Below are positions 42,901-54,139 of a stretch of 64,000 nt of DNA, piece after piece (position 1 is the stretch's first letter; each line of letters starts with the position of its first letter). A program made the translations under genes and the position numbers. The notes under the pieces are model-generated. The model was not told where the DNA came from and ran no database searches. It worked only from the letters and a program-made list of their open reading frames with translations. The DNA lies in assembly GCA_049487715.1 (NCBI GenBank), contig CP150556.1, forward strand, positions 62,001 through 126,000. Reading direction: 5' to 3'. This DNA comes from Pycnococcus provasolii. Lineage: Eukaryota; Chlorophyta; Pseudoscourfieldiophyceae; Pseudoscourfieldiales.

Positions 42901-44160
42901 ATGGCGGCGAACCCGTTTGGTGCTCAGCCTCAGCCTCACCAGGTGCCTCCTCAGCCGTCTTTGTTTCATCAAGGACACACGCCTCTCTCTCAGGCGAACC
43001 CGTTTAACATGGGGGGGAGTTCTCAGCCTCAGATGCCAGCAGGCTCTTTGTTCGGAACACAGCAGCAGCAGCAGCAGCAGCAGCAGCAAACGCCAGGAGG
43101 AGGAGGAGTCTCAACGCTCTTCGGACAAACGGCTGCCGTGCAGCCTGCTGCTCAGGGAGCTGGCGGGGGCCTGTTCGGCGCGCCCGCACCAGGGGCGACG
43201 ACGGGAGGAATCTTCGGAGGCATCTCGCAACCACAACCAGCTGGAGCGGGTCTCTTCGGGCAGACAACAGGCGCGATCGTGCCGAGCTCACAGCCGGGCG
43301 CGCTCACGGGAGGAGGGTTGTTCGGTGCGCCGCAAACGCCCGCAAACGCCCTATTTGGACCACCCACGTCACTCGCGATGCCAGCCGCGGCACCGCCGCA
43401 GCCGGCACACCAGCCCTCTCTCGCGGTGAGCGAACTCGTCGCGCAGCTCGACCCCAAAGACGCCAGGTTCCGGTTCCGAGAGCTCTTCCTAAACGTCGTC
43501 GACGACGAACGCGCGCGTATTAGGCCAGACGGCATCGAAGAGTCGAGGTGGCGCGACGCGCTTGCGTCGTGTGGACCAACCGGCGACCCGAGACGACTCT
43601 GGCCCGTTGCGGCGGGAGGCTTTGACGATCTCACCGCGCGACTCAACGAACAGGTGGAGGCGGGACGCGCGGACGACGAACGTGTTGCCAATCTGACCAA
43701 CTTGTCCTCGCGCATCGCCGAGAAACGCACGAACGACCTGATTGCGCGAATGGAGGCGATCAAGCGAACCGCGGACGATCAGGCACGCAAGCTGCTTCGA
43801 TGCCGCCGCCTCGTCGCTGTGCTCGACGGAAGGTATCGGGCGCACGGTGCCGCGCCGCTGTCGGAATCCGAAAAGTCGCTTGGATCGAAGCTTTCTCATC
43901 TCGCTTCGAGCGGTGCACCAGCCACGCTGCCAGGTCGTGTTGAAAAGGCTGCGCGGGCTGTGCGAGTTGCCGTGGAGCAGCGCGAGGCAATCAAGGCGTC
44001 TTCAACGTCGACGGCAGAATATTCGCTTGACGAGGCGGCGCTGGCGAACGCGCGCCAGGCTCTCGAGCGACAGGCGACGGCATTGTCCGCGATGGCTGAG
44101 GTGCTTCGAAAAGCTGAGCGCGACTTTGGCGTGTATAAGAAGAATAATTCTTACAAGTAA
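42901..44160 (+). CDS. Nucleoporin Nup54-like (GLFG repeats)
   Basis: 419 residues from the ATG at 42901. The N-terminal half is a disordered FG domain: NPFG, SLFG, TLFG, GLFGAP, GIFGG, GLFGQT and ALFG units with a Gln run of about 10 at 43056-43090. The C-terminal half is helical with the Nup54 features: a WRDAL...RRLWPVAAGGFDDLTARL region, a coiled coil, and a CRRLVAVLDGRYRAHGAAPLSESEKSL helix pair. In other eukaryotes Nup54 joins Nup62 and Nup58 in the central transport channel of the nuclear pore. Assignment to Nup54 rather than another channel Nup rests on the order of these helices. Confidence 0.85.
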   Translation: MAANPFGAQPQPHQVPPQPSLFHQGHTPLSQANPFNMGGSSQPQMPAGSLFGTQQQQQQQQQQTPGGGGVSTLFGQTAAVQPAAQGAGGGLFGAPAPGATTGGIFGGISQPQPAGAGLFGQTTGAIVPSSQPGALTGGGLFGAPQTPANALFGPPTSLAMPAAAPPQPAHQPSLAVSELVAQLDPKDARFRFRELFLNVVDDERARIRPDGIEESRWRDALASCGPTGDPRRLWPVAAGGFDDLTARLNEQVEAGRADDERVANLTNLSSRIAEKRTNDLIARMEAIKRTADDQARKLLRCRRLVAVLDGRYRAHGAAPLSESEKSLGSKLSHLASSGAPATLPGRVEKAARAVRVAVEQREAIKASSTSTAEYSLDEAALANARQALERQATALSAMAEVLRKAERDFGVYKKNNSYK

Positions 44161-44228
44161 CAACAAACTACTGATTGAGAGTGCAACAAAAACAAAAAAA
44201 GCTGTAGGTTGTGATTACAGTTGTACTT

Positions 44229-45320
44229 TCATGCCAATCTAGCCTTTGGTTGTTTGCGCTTCTTTTTCGGCGGATCTGCTGCGGCGGCGGCGGCGGCGGC
44301 GTGTGCGCCAGGCACAGCGCGACGCTTTCTGCTCTCCACAGCGCCCTTCTTTTTCTTTTCCTCAACCTCCTCCTGCTCCTGCTCCTCGTCGTCGTCCTCG
44401 TCGTCGTTCTCCTCCTCCTCCTTTGGCGGCTGAGCTCCCCCCTCGGCTTGGTACACAGGCAGTGCAACGGACTCCGCCACCTTCACAAACACACCTTGAA
44501 GGTTTTCAAATCCGCCGACGTGTGGAAGCACGCTCTCAATGACTGCCAGTATGTTTTCGGATGCTTGTTTTGGCGTGTGGTTTACCGCATCCGCCGCGCG
44601 CACACTGACGCACGACCCCGCTCGAAGCACAACACTTGTTCCTTCGACCACCTCTCGCACAGCCTTGCTCCAGTCCTCTCGGAAAGGCGCACCTTCCTGG
44701 CTTCTTGAGTGTCGTTTGGGTGCGTTTTTTGATTCCTGCTTGACGAGGTTGACAGGCATTGGCTGCTTTTTGCGCTTGAAGAAGTGTTTTCCGAGCAGTT
44801 TGGGCAGGAGGGGCAGGATGCGGTCGTCAGCGAGGAAGACGTCGTATTCGTTGAGGAGTTGTCTTTTCGCCTCGTACGGCTTGTACTTTGCGCGTAGTTT
44901 CGAAATTCCGAGTACTTTCGTGATTCCCGCGGACGCCTCCATAGCGTTGACGAGTGCCTTCGCCTGCTTCGCTTTCCCCGACGGCTTCGCCCCTGTGGGC
45001 GTCGACCGCCCTCCATCGTCGTCGCGCACAATGACGCACACGGAGGCTTCTCGCCACTTCAGTATGGGGTGTGGAATTTTAATGAGGCGTGGTTTCGAGG
45101 AAGATGCGGGTGTCGGCGTTCCGTCGTTGCGCAGTGGTGTCTTGTGGAGGGATAAGAGCACGTGCACGTGTGCTAACGCCGGATCGATGTCATCAAACAG
45201 AGATGACTTACTCCCTTTCCCAGCAGAAGAGCCTACTAACCACTTCTGCAACGCTTCGACGGCCGAGGTGACCTGCGACGAAGACACAGGGCTGGATGCA
45301 TTGACGAGGGGAGGCGCCAT
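44229..45320 (-). CDS. Ribosomal L1-domain protein (Utp30/RSL1D1-like)
   Basis: 363 residues, ATG at 45320 (the codon before it is GTG). The L1p fold covers about 20-270, with the family's hallmark stretch KLRAKYKPYEAKRQLLNEYDVFLADDRILPLLPKLLG, then FFKRKKQPMPV. The C-terminal tail is acidic (Asp/Glu run), then strongly basic with KKKKG and KKKRKQPK, typical nucleolar signals. Relatives act in small-subunit rRNA processing in the nucleolus. It is convergent with Nup54, 68 bp between stops. Confidence 0.9.
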   Translation of the reverse strand: MAPPLVNASSPVSSSQVTSAVEALQKWLVGSSAGKGSKSSLFDDIDPALAHVHVLLSLHKTPLRNDGTPTPASSSKPRLIKIPHPILKWREASVCVIVRDDDGGRSTPTGAKPSGKAKQAKALVNAMEASAGITKVLGISKLRAKYKPYEAKRQLLNEYDVFLADDRILPLLPKLLGKHFFKRKKQPMPVNLVKQESKNAPKRHSRSQEGAPFREDWSKAVREVVEGTSVVLRAGSCVSVRAADAVNHTPKQASENILAVIESVLPHVGGFENLQGVFVKVAESVALPVYQAEGGAQPPKEEEENDDEDDDEEQEQEEVEEKKKKGAVESRKRRAVPGAHAAAAAAAADPPKKKRKQPKARLA

Positions 45321-45323
45321 CAC

Positions 45324-46240
45324 TCACAAACTCACTCAAGAGGCTCACTCACAAGTAGCAACGGGGGGGGACCCCGAAGGAACGAGCGATGGAACCGGTC
45401 GAGTAGAATGGCGGCGGCGGCGTATGTACATATAATAAGGAGGGTGTTCCTTCCCAAGGCGGAAAGAGGGGCCATCAAATGATTGGGGGTTATCTTTCCC
45501 CTTCACCTCTTCCAGAATAGAAAAGAAAAACAACGAGGTGTTTGGGGGTTGGTGCAAGGGGTGCAAGGGGTCTTGGTCAGTTGGTCTTGACTCTTGACCA
45601 CCCTTAGGAAGTACTCCTGCACCTTCTTGTCTTACAGTACATACATACATCTTGTCTTACATACCGGGTACCACTTCAACTACTTACTTTCAACAGGAAC
45701 CGGCCGTGAGCTTTCCCGTTCTTGACCACCCTCCTGCACCGTCTTACAATGCCATTAAAGGTACAACACCGGCCGTGACCTTTCCCGTTCTTGACCACCC
45801 TCTTGGACCGTCTTACAAGCCCATTAAACTATTAAAAAGGTACAACACCGGCCGTGACCTTTCCCGTTCTTGACCACCCTCTTGGAGCGTCTTACAACGC
45901 CACCGGGTGCTCTTCTGAGAATCATGAGATCCCAGGATGAACGCCTCATGCATGCATGAGCTCTCTCTGCTCTTCTTCGGCCTCTTCTTCGTCGTCGTCT
46001 TCGCTCACCAGTGGAGCTTCTCGAGCCGAACGAACGAACGAACGCATAGGCTAAGAGTTAAGTGCCAAGCATATGTGTTGGTGTGTTGGCCCAAGGAGGG
46101 GATCCTTCGTTGAGTGAGTAAGCGGTGAGTAAAAAGTTTTTTAAGGCTTTGAGTTTTTCCTTCCCTCCCCCCTCTTCGGCTCTTCCCGATCTGCATTCGT
46201 CGTTGGCCATCGTTTCCCGCATCGAAGTTGGCTGGCATCC
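45324..46240. other. Intergenic region with short tandem repeat
   Basis: About 0.9 kb holding the 5' sides of the L1-domain gene and the next plus-strand gene, with the tandem repeat listed separately. A (cgaa)n run is at 46026-46042. No gene is seen. Confidence 0.5.
45699..45905 (+). repeat. Three-copy 60-79-bp tandem repeat
   Basis: Units begin with accggccgtga at 45699, 45768 and 45847 and share ctttcccgttcttgaccacc and the cgtcttacaa box. Unit 2 has an insertion of about 10 bp. A weaker related piece (cttgaccacccttagg...gtcttaca) lies at about 45590-45645. The array is non-coding. Confidence 0.85.
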
Positions 46241-46283
46241 ATGGCGTCGGCGGCACTGGACTCGCTCTCCGCCTCACTCGCGT

Positions 46284-46320
<37 letters not shown>

Positions 46321-48379
46321 ACCTCTCAGTCTTTCTCTTAGTAGCAGAGAAAACAGGCGTCGGCTTCTCATTCTGGCCATGGGACTCGCTCTGCTTTTCG
46401 CCTCATCCTTCGTCGCAATCAGACACAGAATCGGATCGTCGTCGTCGTCGTCGGCGTCAGATTCCCTTTTAAAAAGTAGAAGAAGAACACCCAACGCAAA
46501 CCTTCACCAACTTGATGAGAACGCCGACTCTGATCTCACATCAGAACTCACGTACACGCAAGCTCTTCTTGGCGCACACCCAGGCGTCGTCGAGGAGGAT
46601 CGACAAAAAGCGCAAGCGGATGCCGACGCCGCGGATCGGAGAAACTCTAAATCAAGAGCACCCGCCGCGCCGAAAATGCGAGCGCCGTCGCCTGTCGAGC
46701 GGCCGAGAGATAACGGAACGGCCGCGGACAACGACGCTGACGTAGACAGCGCATTCGAGGCGAAAGAGGCGAGGGACATTTCCATACAGAAAAGAATGCA
46801 GGAGTGGTGTGCGCGGCGAGGTCGCGACGCGTGCCGCTTTCCGCCGCCGCCGCAACCGGCTGCACCAGCCATGCTGCGAGCGCACGCCGAGCTCGTGAAC
46901 GGCATCTTGAACGCAACGGGAATACACACAAGCAGACAGGGCGACCGGCACGACGACGGCACGGACGGCCAAGGGAACCTCGTCGGCACTCGCTCGAGGC
47001 CCATCTACAGCAAAACGACCGCATTCGACGGGGGCAAGATTAGCGGCGCAAGGACAGGCTTACGGCGTGTGCGCGTCATTGGCGACTACTGTTCGGGCGT
47101 TGCGCAGGCGGTCGAGCTGCTCCGCTACATGCTCGACCCGTCCATGGACGTGCGCGGCGGACTCTTCCGACCCGCTGGTGCGTTTCAGGACCCAGATGCG
47201 ACGCCGGCGGATGTTGGCCTCGAGCGAGGTGGCAAGTGGGATCCTGTGCTTGGCGAGTTCGAGCCACTCACGGTAGACGAGCTCAAGGACACGTTGGTCG
47301 TGGTTGTGGTGCAAAATGTGTACGACTGGCTGTGGTGCATGTACACGCGTGGACTTGAGCACGACGCGCACCGAAAGATGGCGTTCGACCTGTTCTACGG
47401 TACCAAGTGGGCACCCGTCGCCGTGAACAACCTCGTGGAAGTGCTGCAGGGCAATGAGACGTGCGTGCATGGATACTCGGCATTCCAGGTTGTGCCGTGC
47501 AACGACCCCTTTGGCACGCAAGCATACGAGATGAACGCACGCAACAAGGGGCGGCAGATCCAGCCCTTCGAAAGCATCCTCGAACTACGAAAAGCTAAAC
47601 TCGAGAACCACATTGTGCAGCTGCAAAGACTCACCCGTAATCACATCATTCTGCGCTCCGAGGACATGATCCGATACACGAAGATGCAGGAGTTCCTCAC
47701 GCAACTCACACACCGATTCGCAATCAAGCTGCCGTACGGCTCCTTGTTACCTGCTACGAGCAAGGATGGTCCAGGAAACGACAACTTCCCACCTGAGGTG
47801 GCGCAAAATGTCACGACTGTTCTCCAAACACCGCAGAGTCGATTCTTCCTGTTCCCGAACAACGAGCTCGATCCTGTGCACAGCTTCCTGCGAGATTACG
47901 AGAAGAATATGAAGCAGAACTTCGCGCTGGCGTCGAAGCATGGGCGTGGCAACAATGCGTTTTGCCTGCAGATGAATGCATGGAAGAGCCCACAGTGCCT
48001 TGAAATGGGCGTTGGTAAGAAAGCTCGGGAATCTTTCCCCTTCCACATCCGTGCAAACATGGTTGAAATACACCGCAAGATTGACCAAGCGATGGAAAAT
48101 CTCGCAGGATATCACATGTGCGAGATTCGAGACACGAATGTAACGGGCGCGTACAAGACCGACGAAAATGGAGATACAATAACGACGCCGACGGGACTTG
48201 AAGGGTACGATTCCTTCCTTGTCGAGGACCTGTGCTGCGAAGACTGTCTTGCCAACACAGTAGATGTTGAAAGGAACCCTCTTGGCTACATGCGAAGCAT
48301 GGCATTCATTCGGCGTCACGCACCACGCGCGATTGAGGCTCACATGAGCCGACTTCGGGAGAATTCAAACGTCGGATGA
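46241..48379 (+). CDS. Type II membrane protein, sulfotransferase-like
   Basis: 712 residues, intronless. A Ser/Ala-rich cytosolic start is followed by one membrane span at about 42-60 (LLILAMGLALLFASSFVAI), then a charged stem and a lumenal domain from about 240. This type II layout is that of Golgi glycan-modifying enzymes. The domain contains VVVVQNVYDWLWCMYTRGLEHDA, FESILELRKAKLENHI and HIILRSEDMIRY. These resemble the partner-residue and core-helix segments of algal sulfotransferase-like proteins (RNPYDW...; LELRN.KL..; YEDL). A clear 5'-PSB P-loop is not obvious; GDYCSGVAQAVELL near 285 may stand in its place. Several Cys pairs (CCEDC) and NAT/NET/NVT sites fit a lumenal domain. Enzyme activity is unproven. 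Confidence 0.6.
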
Positions 48380-49748
48380 TTGTAAAGAAAATGAAGATGA
48401 TGACTCTTACAAACCCTCTCTCCCTTGTTTTCGCAGTAATAATATTTGTCAATCCCTTACAAATGTTTACTTTATTCGTTTCAAGAAGAAAATCTCGACG
48501 CCGCGGCGGCTGTACATTTTCGTGTTCCAGCTTATTCATCCTTCTCGGGAAAAATCATACAGTCACCTCCGATACGGCAGAACCCACCGCCACATCATCT
48601 ATTTCCACCTCGTCGTCGTCCACCACGTGTGGGGAGTAGTACGCCGACGGATCAAAGCTCTGTTGCGTGGCTGCAACGCCATGCGGCTGCATACCACCTT
48701 ATCCGTATTGATATCCCGGCTCTCTGATGGGTGAATGACGTGCAGCACTCGTGGTTGGCGGCGATCCCATGAACCCGTCAATTTTCATGTGGGATAGCCA
48801 GTCCACTGGAGAACCGGACGCAGTTTCTTCTCTGCTCGTTCCTACGCCTTGATTTTCCCCTAAAATGGAACTCGCATGTGTAACGCCTGGTTCTCTCCTC
48901 CGTCTTGCAGGTTGCGTCGTCTGAATGCTAGAAAAGCGAAAAAAGCAAGGTGAAAGTGAGAAAAACTCCGTGCCCAATGGTCCTTTGTTGAGGTCGAAGC
49001 GACAGGCAATTCCCCATGTCTTGCCCGGAGAATCGGTCCTTGCAGGCCCGTCGCGACAGCATATGAGAGTTGGCAAGTGGCAACATGGAAGAGTCCTGCC
49101 TGAAGAATTCCGTCCCGGGTTCCAAGGCCAGGCAGGCAAAACAAAAGGGGAAGACGGGATCCACCTTTGAACTGAACACACGCCAGGGCAGCACCTTCGT
49201 CCCTGAAAGCAAGTTCTGAAAGCAAGCTGAAAGTGGAAACCACGGTCTCATTCGACCGCGCGAAGAAGCAGCGTGGTACTGTACGGCACCTCCCCAATGG
49301 ACTCCCTAACTAGTCTAAGAACTATTTTGGACGATTCAGACCAAGGGTAAGTTAGGGTGGTAATAAGTCTACATACTGTACAGTAGGGCAAAGAACCAAG
49401 CGCGCGCGCTAAAATAACTTGTATGTATGTATGTAGTGGGCGCGAGTCCAAGGCGGCGGGATCCCACGAGAATGAGCATCCCTCTTCTCTCTCCGGAGCC
49501 CCTCCCCCATGCCTCCCCTGAGACTCCGCCCCCGGCAGCCCCCGCGGGAAAGAGAGAGAGAGAGAAGAGGGGAGGGGGAGAGAAGAGAAGAGGGAGAAGA
49601 GGGGAGGGGAAGGGAGAAGAGGGAAGGGGAAGGGGGATCCCCCCCCCCCGATTCCCAGAAGTGGGCCCCATCCCGCCCTTAAACTTTAAGGGAGAAAACG
49701 ATCCCTCGCCATCACTCCGCCATCACTCGCCATTTAGATCACTCCGTG
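48380..49748. other. Intergenic region with purine-rich tract
   Basis: About 1.4 kb without a convincing gene. It has a nearly pure GA tract at 49549-49638 ending in a C run (49639-49650), and a CATACATACA/GTATGTAT simple repeat at about 49420-49435. Confidence 0.5.
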
Positions 49749-52700
49749 ATGGCGCCGTCCTCTTCCCCTTTTACCCCTTATGGTATGGCGCGGCCTTCTT
49801 ATGGTAATGGTAATGGCCGCTGCTCACTCCTTGTGGTGGTTTCACGCCGTGGCTTCGTTAAGCTTACTATAGGGCTTTTTCTTCTGTCTTGTGCCCTACT
49901 TCCTTGGTTGAAGGGGGTGGACGCGGCGCGACCCCTCCCCCTCTCCCCCTCCTTGTCGTCTTGAAGGGGGACTCTTTGGGGTTGTCCTCGCCTTCTACGT
50001 TTCGCGGGTTGCTTGGTTCATCCTATGTAAGGCCTTATTCCGTCTTTAAGGCCTCCGATGGTTCAACAGCACGAACCCTTCTTGAAGAAGAGGAAGAAAC
50101 GCTGGAAGCTGAAGAATTTACACAGGGGGATGATGTTGGAGTGATCGACGAACACGAACGGGAGATCGCGTCAGACGACGAGACGACGGAAGAGGATATG
50201 GGAAGTTCCGAGGAGGAGACGACGGACGCGAACGAGGAGGAGGAGACCGAAGAGGAGACGGAGGAAGCGGAAGACGAGTCCACCGCGGACGAGGAGGCGG
50301 AGGCGGAGGAGCAGGAGCAGGCCCGACGCCGCCACCTCCTCCAAGACGACGAGGAGGAGGGAGCTCAGGAGGGCGACGGCGGGGACTCCACGGAAGAGCA
50401 GCCGGAGGTGACTGAGGAAGAGCAGGCGGAGAAGGAAAAGGCAAAGACTGACGTACTCTCGTGGGCACAGGACGAGGCGGATAAGACGAGCGTGCGCCGC
50501 GACTCGAGCAAGCACTCCTCTGAGCTGACGCAGATACGCGACGAGCAGGAGTCGGCACGCGAGGAGCGTGCTGAGGATGAGGCGGAGCGCAAGGAGGAGG
50601 CGGCAGCCTTGGAGGAGGAAGAGAAAGTGACGAAGGAGATCGAGGAGTCAGCACCTGATGCTGCGGAGGAGGAGGCTGCCGAGGTCGACGCGCGCCGCCA
50701 CCTCCTCCAAGACGAGGACGGAGAGGATCCGCCGGCAATTGACGACGCTGCTGAAGCGGAGGCAACTGAGGAAGAGCAGGCGGAGAAGGAAGAGGAGAAG
50801 CAGGCAGAAAAATCGGAAAAGCTCGCATGGGCACAGGACGAGGCGGATAAGACGAGCGTGCGCCGCGACTCGAGCAAGCACTCCTCTGAGCTGACGCAGA
50901 TACGCGACGAGCAGGAGCAGGCACGCGAGGAGCGTGCTGAGGATGAGGCGGAGCGCAAGGAGGAGGAGGCTGCTGTAGAGGAGGAGGTGGCTGCGGAGGA
51001 GGATGCTGCGGAGGCGGATGCTCGCCGCCACCTCCTCCAAGACGACGAGGAGGAGGGAGCTCAGGAGGGCGACGGCGGGGACTCCACGGAAGAGCAGCCG
51101 GAGGTGACTGAGGAAGAGCAGGCGGAGAAGGAAAAGGCAAAGACTGACGTGCTCTCGTGGGCACAGGACGAGGCGGATAAGACGAGCGTGCGCCGCGACT
51201 CGAGCAAGCACTCCTCTGAGCTGACGCAGATACGCGACGAGCAGGAGTCGGCACGCGAGGAGCGTGCTGAGGATGAGGCGGAGCGCAAGGAGGAGATGGA
51301 GGCTGCTGCGGAGGAGGATGCTGCTGCGGAGGCGGATGCTGCGGAGGCAGACGCTCGCCGCCACCTCCTCGAAAACGACGAGGAGAAGAAGGAATCGGCT
51401 AGCGCGGAGTTGACGACAAATGGCACTTTCATTGGCCCAATCGGAAAGAGCGACACGCTCTTTTGGGCGGAAAAGGAGGCTGTGAGCTCGACGTAAGTTG
51501 CCTGTGTTCGGTTCGACATGCCTTCTTGCTGCCTGCCCACAACTTGGTTGTGCGAAACCACTATACTGAGCTCCCGCGCCCACAATTCGCCTCCGCCCAC
51601 AAAACACACACATACACACATACATATAATTTATTCCGTAGGTTTCGTGAAGAAGATAATGCAGGCCATGAGTTGCTGAAGACGCTCGAAAAGAATGTGA
51701 CGCACCACCACCACCATCATGAGGGCGTAGAAAAGAATGAGCATGAGGTGGCTGACGTGAAAGACGGCGAAAATGCAGCGGAGAAGGCTGCTCAGACTGT
51801 GCGTGAAGCAAGCCAGAGGGAAGCGGTCTCCAAGGTGGCTGGACATCTCTCACTCGAAGTGAGCAAGTCCGTGGAACATGCCAAGGGTGTGGCAAGTCGT
51901 CTCGCGAAGGCGGCATCAATCACAGGCGCCAGCAATAGCAGCCATCGCCGCCTTCTGCAGGATGAAGAGTCACCATCACACTCGTCGTCAGACGCTGAAT
52001 CGGAAAGTGACGCCGCAGATGTGGAAAGTGACGCCGCAGATGCGAGTGAGGAGAACGTCAACGAGTTTTCGGCAACGGCTTTTCGTAAGAGGAATCGTCA
52101 CGCCGATGTTCACGATCCTGAGCATGGGGTGCGTGAGAAGGTGGAGAACGAGGCTGAAGCCGAAGCGGAGAAGGAGGAGGCAGCATCTGATGAGAAGGAG
52201 TCGCCGAAAGAAGATGACGAGGAGAAGGAGAGTGAGAAGGAAGCTGACGCGCCTGCAACTGCACCCAAACCCAAAGTGCAAATTCCTGACCGAGAAGATT
52301 CTACGCTCCGCATGGAGGCTGAGCTAATCTCTGCGGCGAAACACGCCAATGAAGACTCGGACGGCAAGATCATCGACATTGAGAGACTGAAAAGTGCGTA
52401 GACTGTTTTGCTTTTCGTTTTGCATGAGTTACGCGCCTACGTATTTTTGATTTGATTTTGCCTCTCTCCTGAAGTTTTAGCAATCCCTAACTTCCCTTTC
52501 CGACCCCCGCCCACACGCTTCAAACCTAAATTTCTTTTCTTAACTTCTACCTAGAGAACCTTGGATCCGCACACCGCGAGAGCGAGCTGAATATGCAGGC
52601 AATCTCGGCATACGAACACTCGAAGCGTGAGAAGGGTGGCGAGACTGACCCTGTGTTGGAGGCTCTGGCACATCGACTCCATCTGACTACGCACATGATC

Positions 52701-53114
52701 CTTCGGCAGGAGGTGAGCCATGACTCAAACAACCGAATTCTTGCGAGAGAATTGCGCAACTGTGGTGTTAAGGTCAGTGGCACCGCGGGAACGAAAAAGA
52801 AGCAGTTTCTTGCAAGCCTTCTTGAGCAGGCTGCGGCGGATGAGCGCATGAGCAAAACAGCCATGGCCAGTGCTGACGAGGATGAGGACAAAAAGGAGTC
52901 GAAGAGCAAGAAGGATAAATCGTCGAAGGGTGATGACAAAAAGGACAAAAAAGGAAAGAAGGGTGATGAAAAGCAGCAAAAATCGGACGCAGATAATGCT
53001 AGCAAGAAGAAGAAAGGCAAGGCCAAAGCCAAAAAAGGAAAGGAGCCTATGGACAAGGAAGCTGCGGCAAAGACCGCTCTCATGGCCGAGGCTACATGGG
53101 ATCTTCTTGGATAA
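49749..53114 (+). CDS. Secreted acidic repeat protein with RRHLLQ motifs (first exon unresolved)
   Basis: Two introns are clear: 51493-51641 (gtaagt...ccgtag) and 52394-52554 (gtgcgt...acctag). They join the long acidic frame (from before 50051 to 51492) to 51642-52393 and 52555-53114 in phase. The long frame has no ATG near its start. An ATG at 49749 in another frame encodes a good signal peptide (VKLTIGLFLLSCALLPWLKGVDA), so an upstream exon and intron are likely (possible donor 49918, acceptors 50050 or 50125). The protein is Glu/Asp/Ala-rich with three near-identical units (about 50321, 50683 and 51021) containing SWAQDEADKTSVRRDSSKHSSELTQ in pieces, and four ARRHLL motifs plus HRRLLQ. 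The C-terminus is a helical domain, then Lys/Asp-rich. Function unknown. Confidence 0.6.
50321..51335 (+). repeat. Three coding tandem repeats
   Basis: Units start at about 50321, 50683 and 51021. Units 1 and 3 are almost identical over about 280 bp at an offset of 696 bp, while unit 2 shares the second half (AWAQDEADKTSVRRDSS...). Each begins with an RRHLLQ codon block. Confidence 0.85.
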
Positions 53115-53230
53115 AACTACTACGTATGTAAAGAGGCAGCGAGAGCTCGCTTATATTCTACAATTGTTGGCGTACATAACTTTCCTTCCGCAGGGTGTGG
53201 GGTATTCATTGATCAGTCTGAAAGTCCGGG

Positions 53231-54064
53231 CTACGCTCGAACCTCGGTTGATTCCCCGAACACCATCTGAAGAATCATGTTTAACTTTTCGTGCATTTGC
53301 CTCATCTCCGTCTCCGTCCTCGCGAGGCGATCTTCCACCGACAGTGCAGTTCTCTCGCCGGGCTCCGGCGAACCTTCAGAGAGACCTGCGGCGCTTAAGG
53401 AACTTCGGCGACGGCGCGTTCCGCTTCTACGCCCAGCTTCCAAGCTGTCTTGCTCGTTGCCCTCGACGATTGCGTCAGTGTTGCCTTCGGTCGAAGCATT
53501 GGATACAACTTTGACAGCAGTCATTTCGATGTCGTCGCTCTCTTCTGGAATAGGAGGTTGTGTAGAAGGCATGTGCTCATCCTTTCTGTTCCCCTCGACA
53601 CGCATGGTGCCCCACGAAAGGCGCTTGACGCGGTCTTGCCCTGTGTTCTTGCCTCCAAGCTTGCTGCCCGAAATCAGTTCCATAGACATGCGACGCGCCA
53701 TGGCCATAGATTCAGCTGGTGTCCATTCCTCCGTGCCTGATCTCTTTTCCGGCGTGCCCGGCGCCACCATCGCGCGACTGGTATCCATCGGCGCTTTCCT
53801 CGTCTCTTCGTTCTCCGCGGCGTACATTTCCGCCTCCCTGCTGGCAAAGTCCATCAGAATTTGCCTGTGATTCGGGAATGTTATGCAAATGTCAAAATCA
53901 GCTTTCGACAATCTCGCGAGCTCGCACAGCTTGACTGCCATGAACCAGTCCCAGCACTGCTTGTTGAAGGAGTCCGGATCTATGGTAAAGTTTTTCTTCA
54001 CCGTGAACGTGTTCCTGACATCCTCAAAAGTACGCGACCTGGTGAGAGCGTTTAGCGAGAGCAT
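53231..54064 (-). CDS. Unknown protein with C-terminal coiled coil
   Basis: 277 residues from the first ATG (54064). The frame is open 25 codons further to a GTG and includes basic RRASEKRRTS, so an upstream exon is possible. A globular-looking N-terminus (FNKQCWDWFMAVKLCELARL) is followed by Ser/Arg-rich, probably phosphorylated, low-complexity sequence. A C-terminal heptad helix (SVEDRLARTETEMRQMHEKLNMIL) ends the protein. It could be the cytosolic tail of a larger protein. No domain is recognised. It is convergent with the acidic repeat gene (116 bp). Confidence 0.5.
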   Translation of the reverse strand: MLSLNALTRSRTFEDVRNTFTVKKNFTIDPDSFNKQCWDWFMAVKLCELARLSKADFDICITFPNHRQILMDFASREAEMYAAENEETRKAPMDTSRAMVAPGTPEKRSGTEEWTPAESMAMARRMSMELISGSKLGGKNTGQDRVKRLSWGTMRVEGNRKDEHMPSTQPPIPEESDDIEMTAVKVVSNASTEGNTDAIVEGNEQDSLEAGRRSGTRRRRSSLSAAGLSEGSPEPGERTALSVEDRLARTETEMRQMHEKLNMILQMVFGESTEVRA

Positions 54065-54139
54065 CACGCTCGTTCGTCGCTTCTCCGAAGCGCGTCGAGT
54101 GCTCTTTGCAGGCGGACTTGGCACGTCATGATGGTTCAC

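Noticed and set aside
50118-51254. Pro/Arg/Ser-rich minus-strand frame and its neighbours in the acidic repeat gene
   Set aside because: Several antisense frames are open only because of the repetitive GAG/GAA/GCG codons; the plus-strand frame is supported by two well-formed introns.
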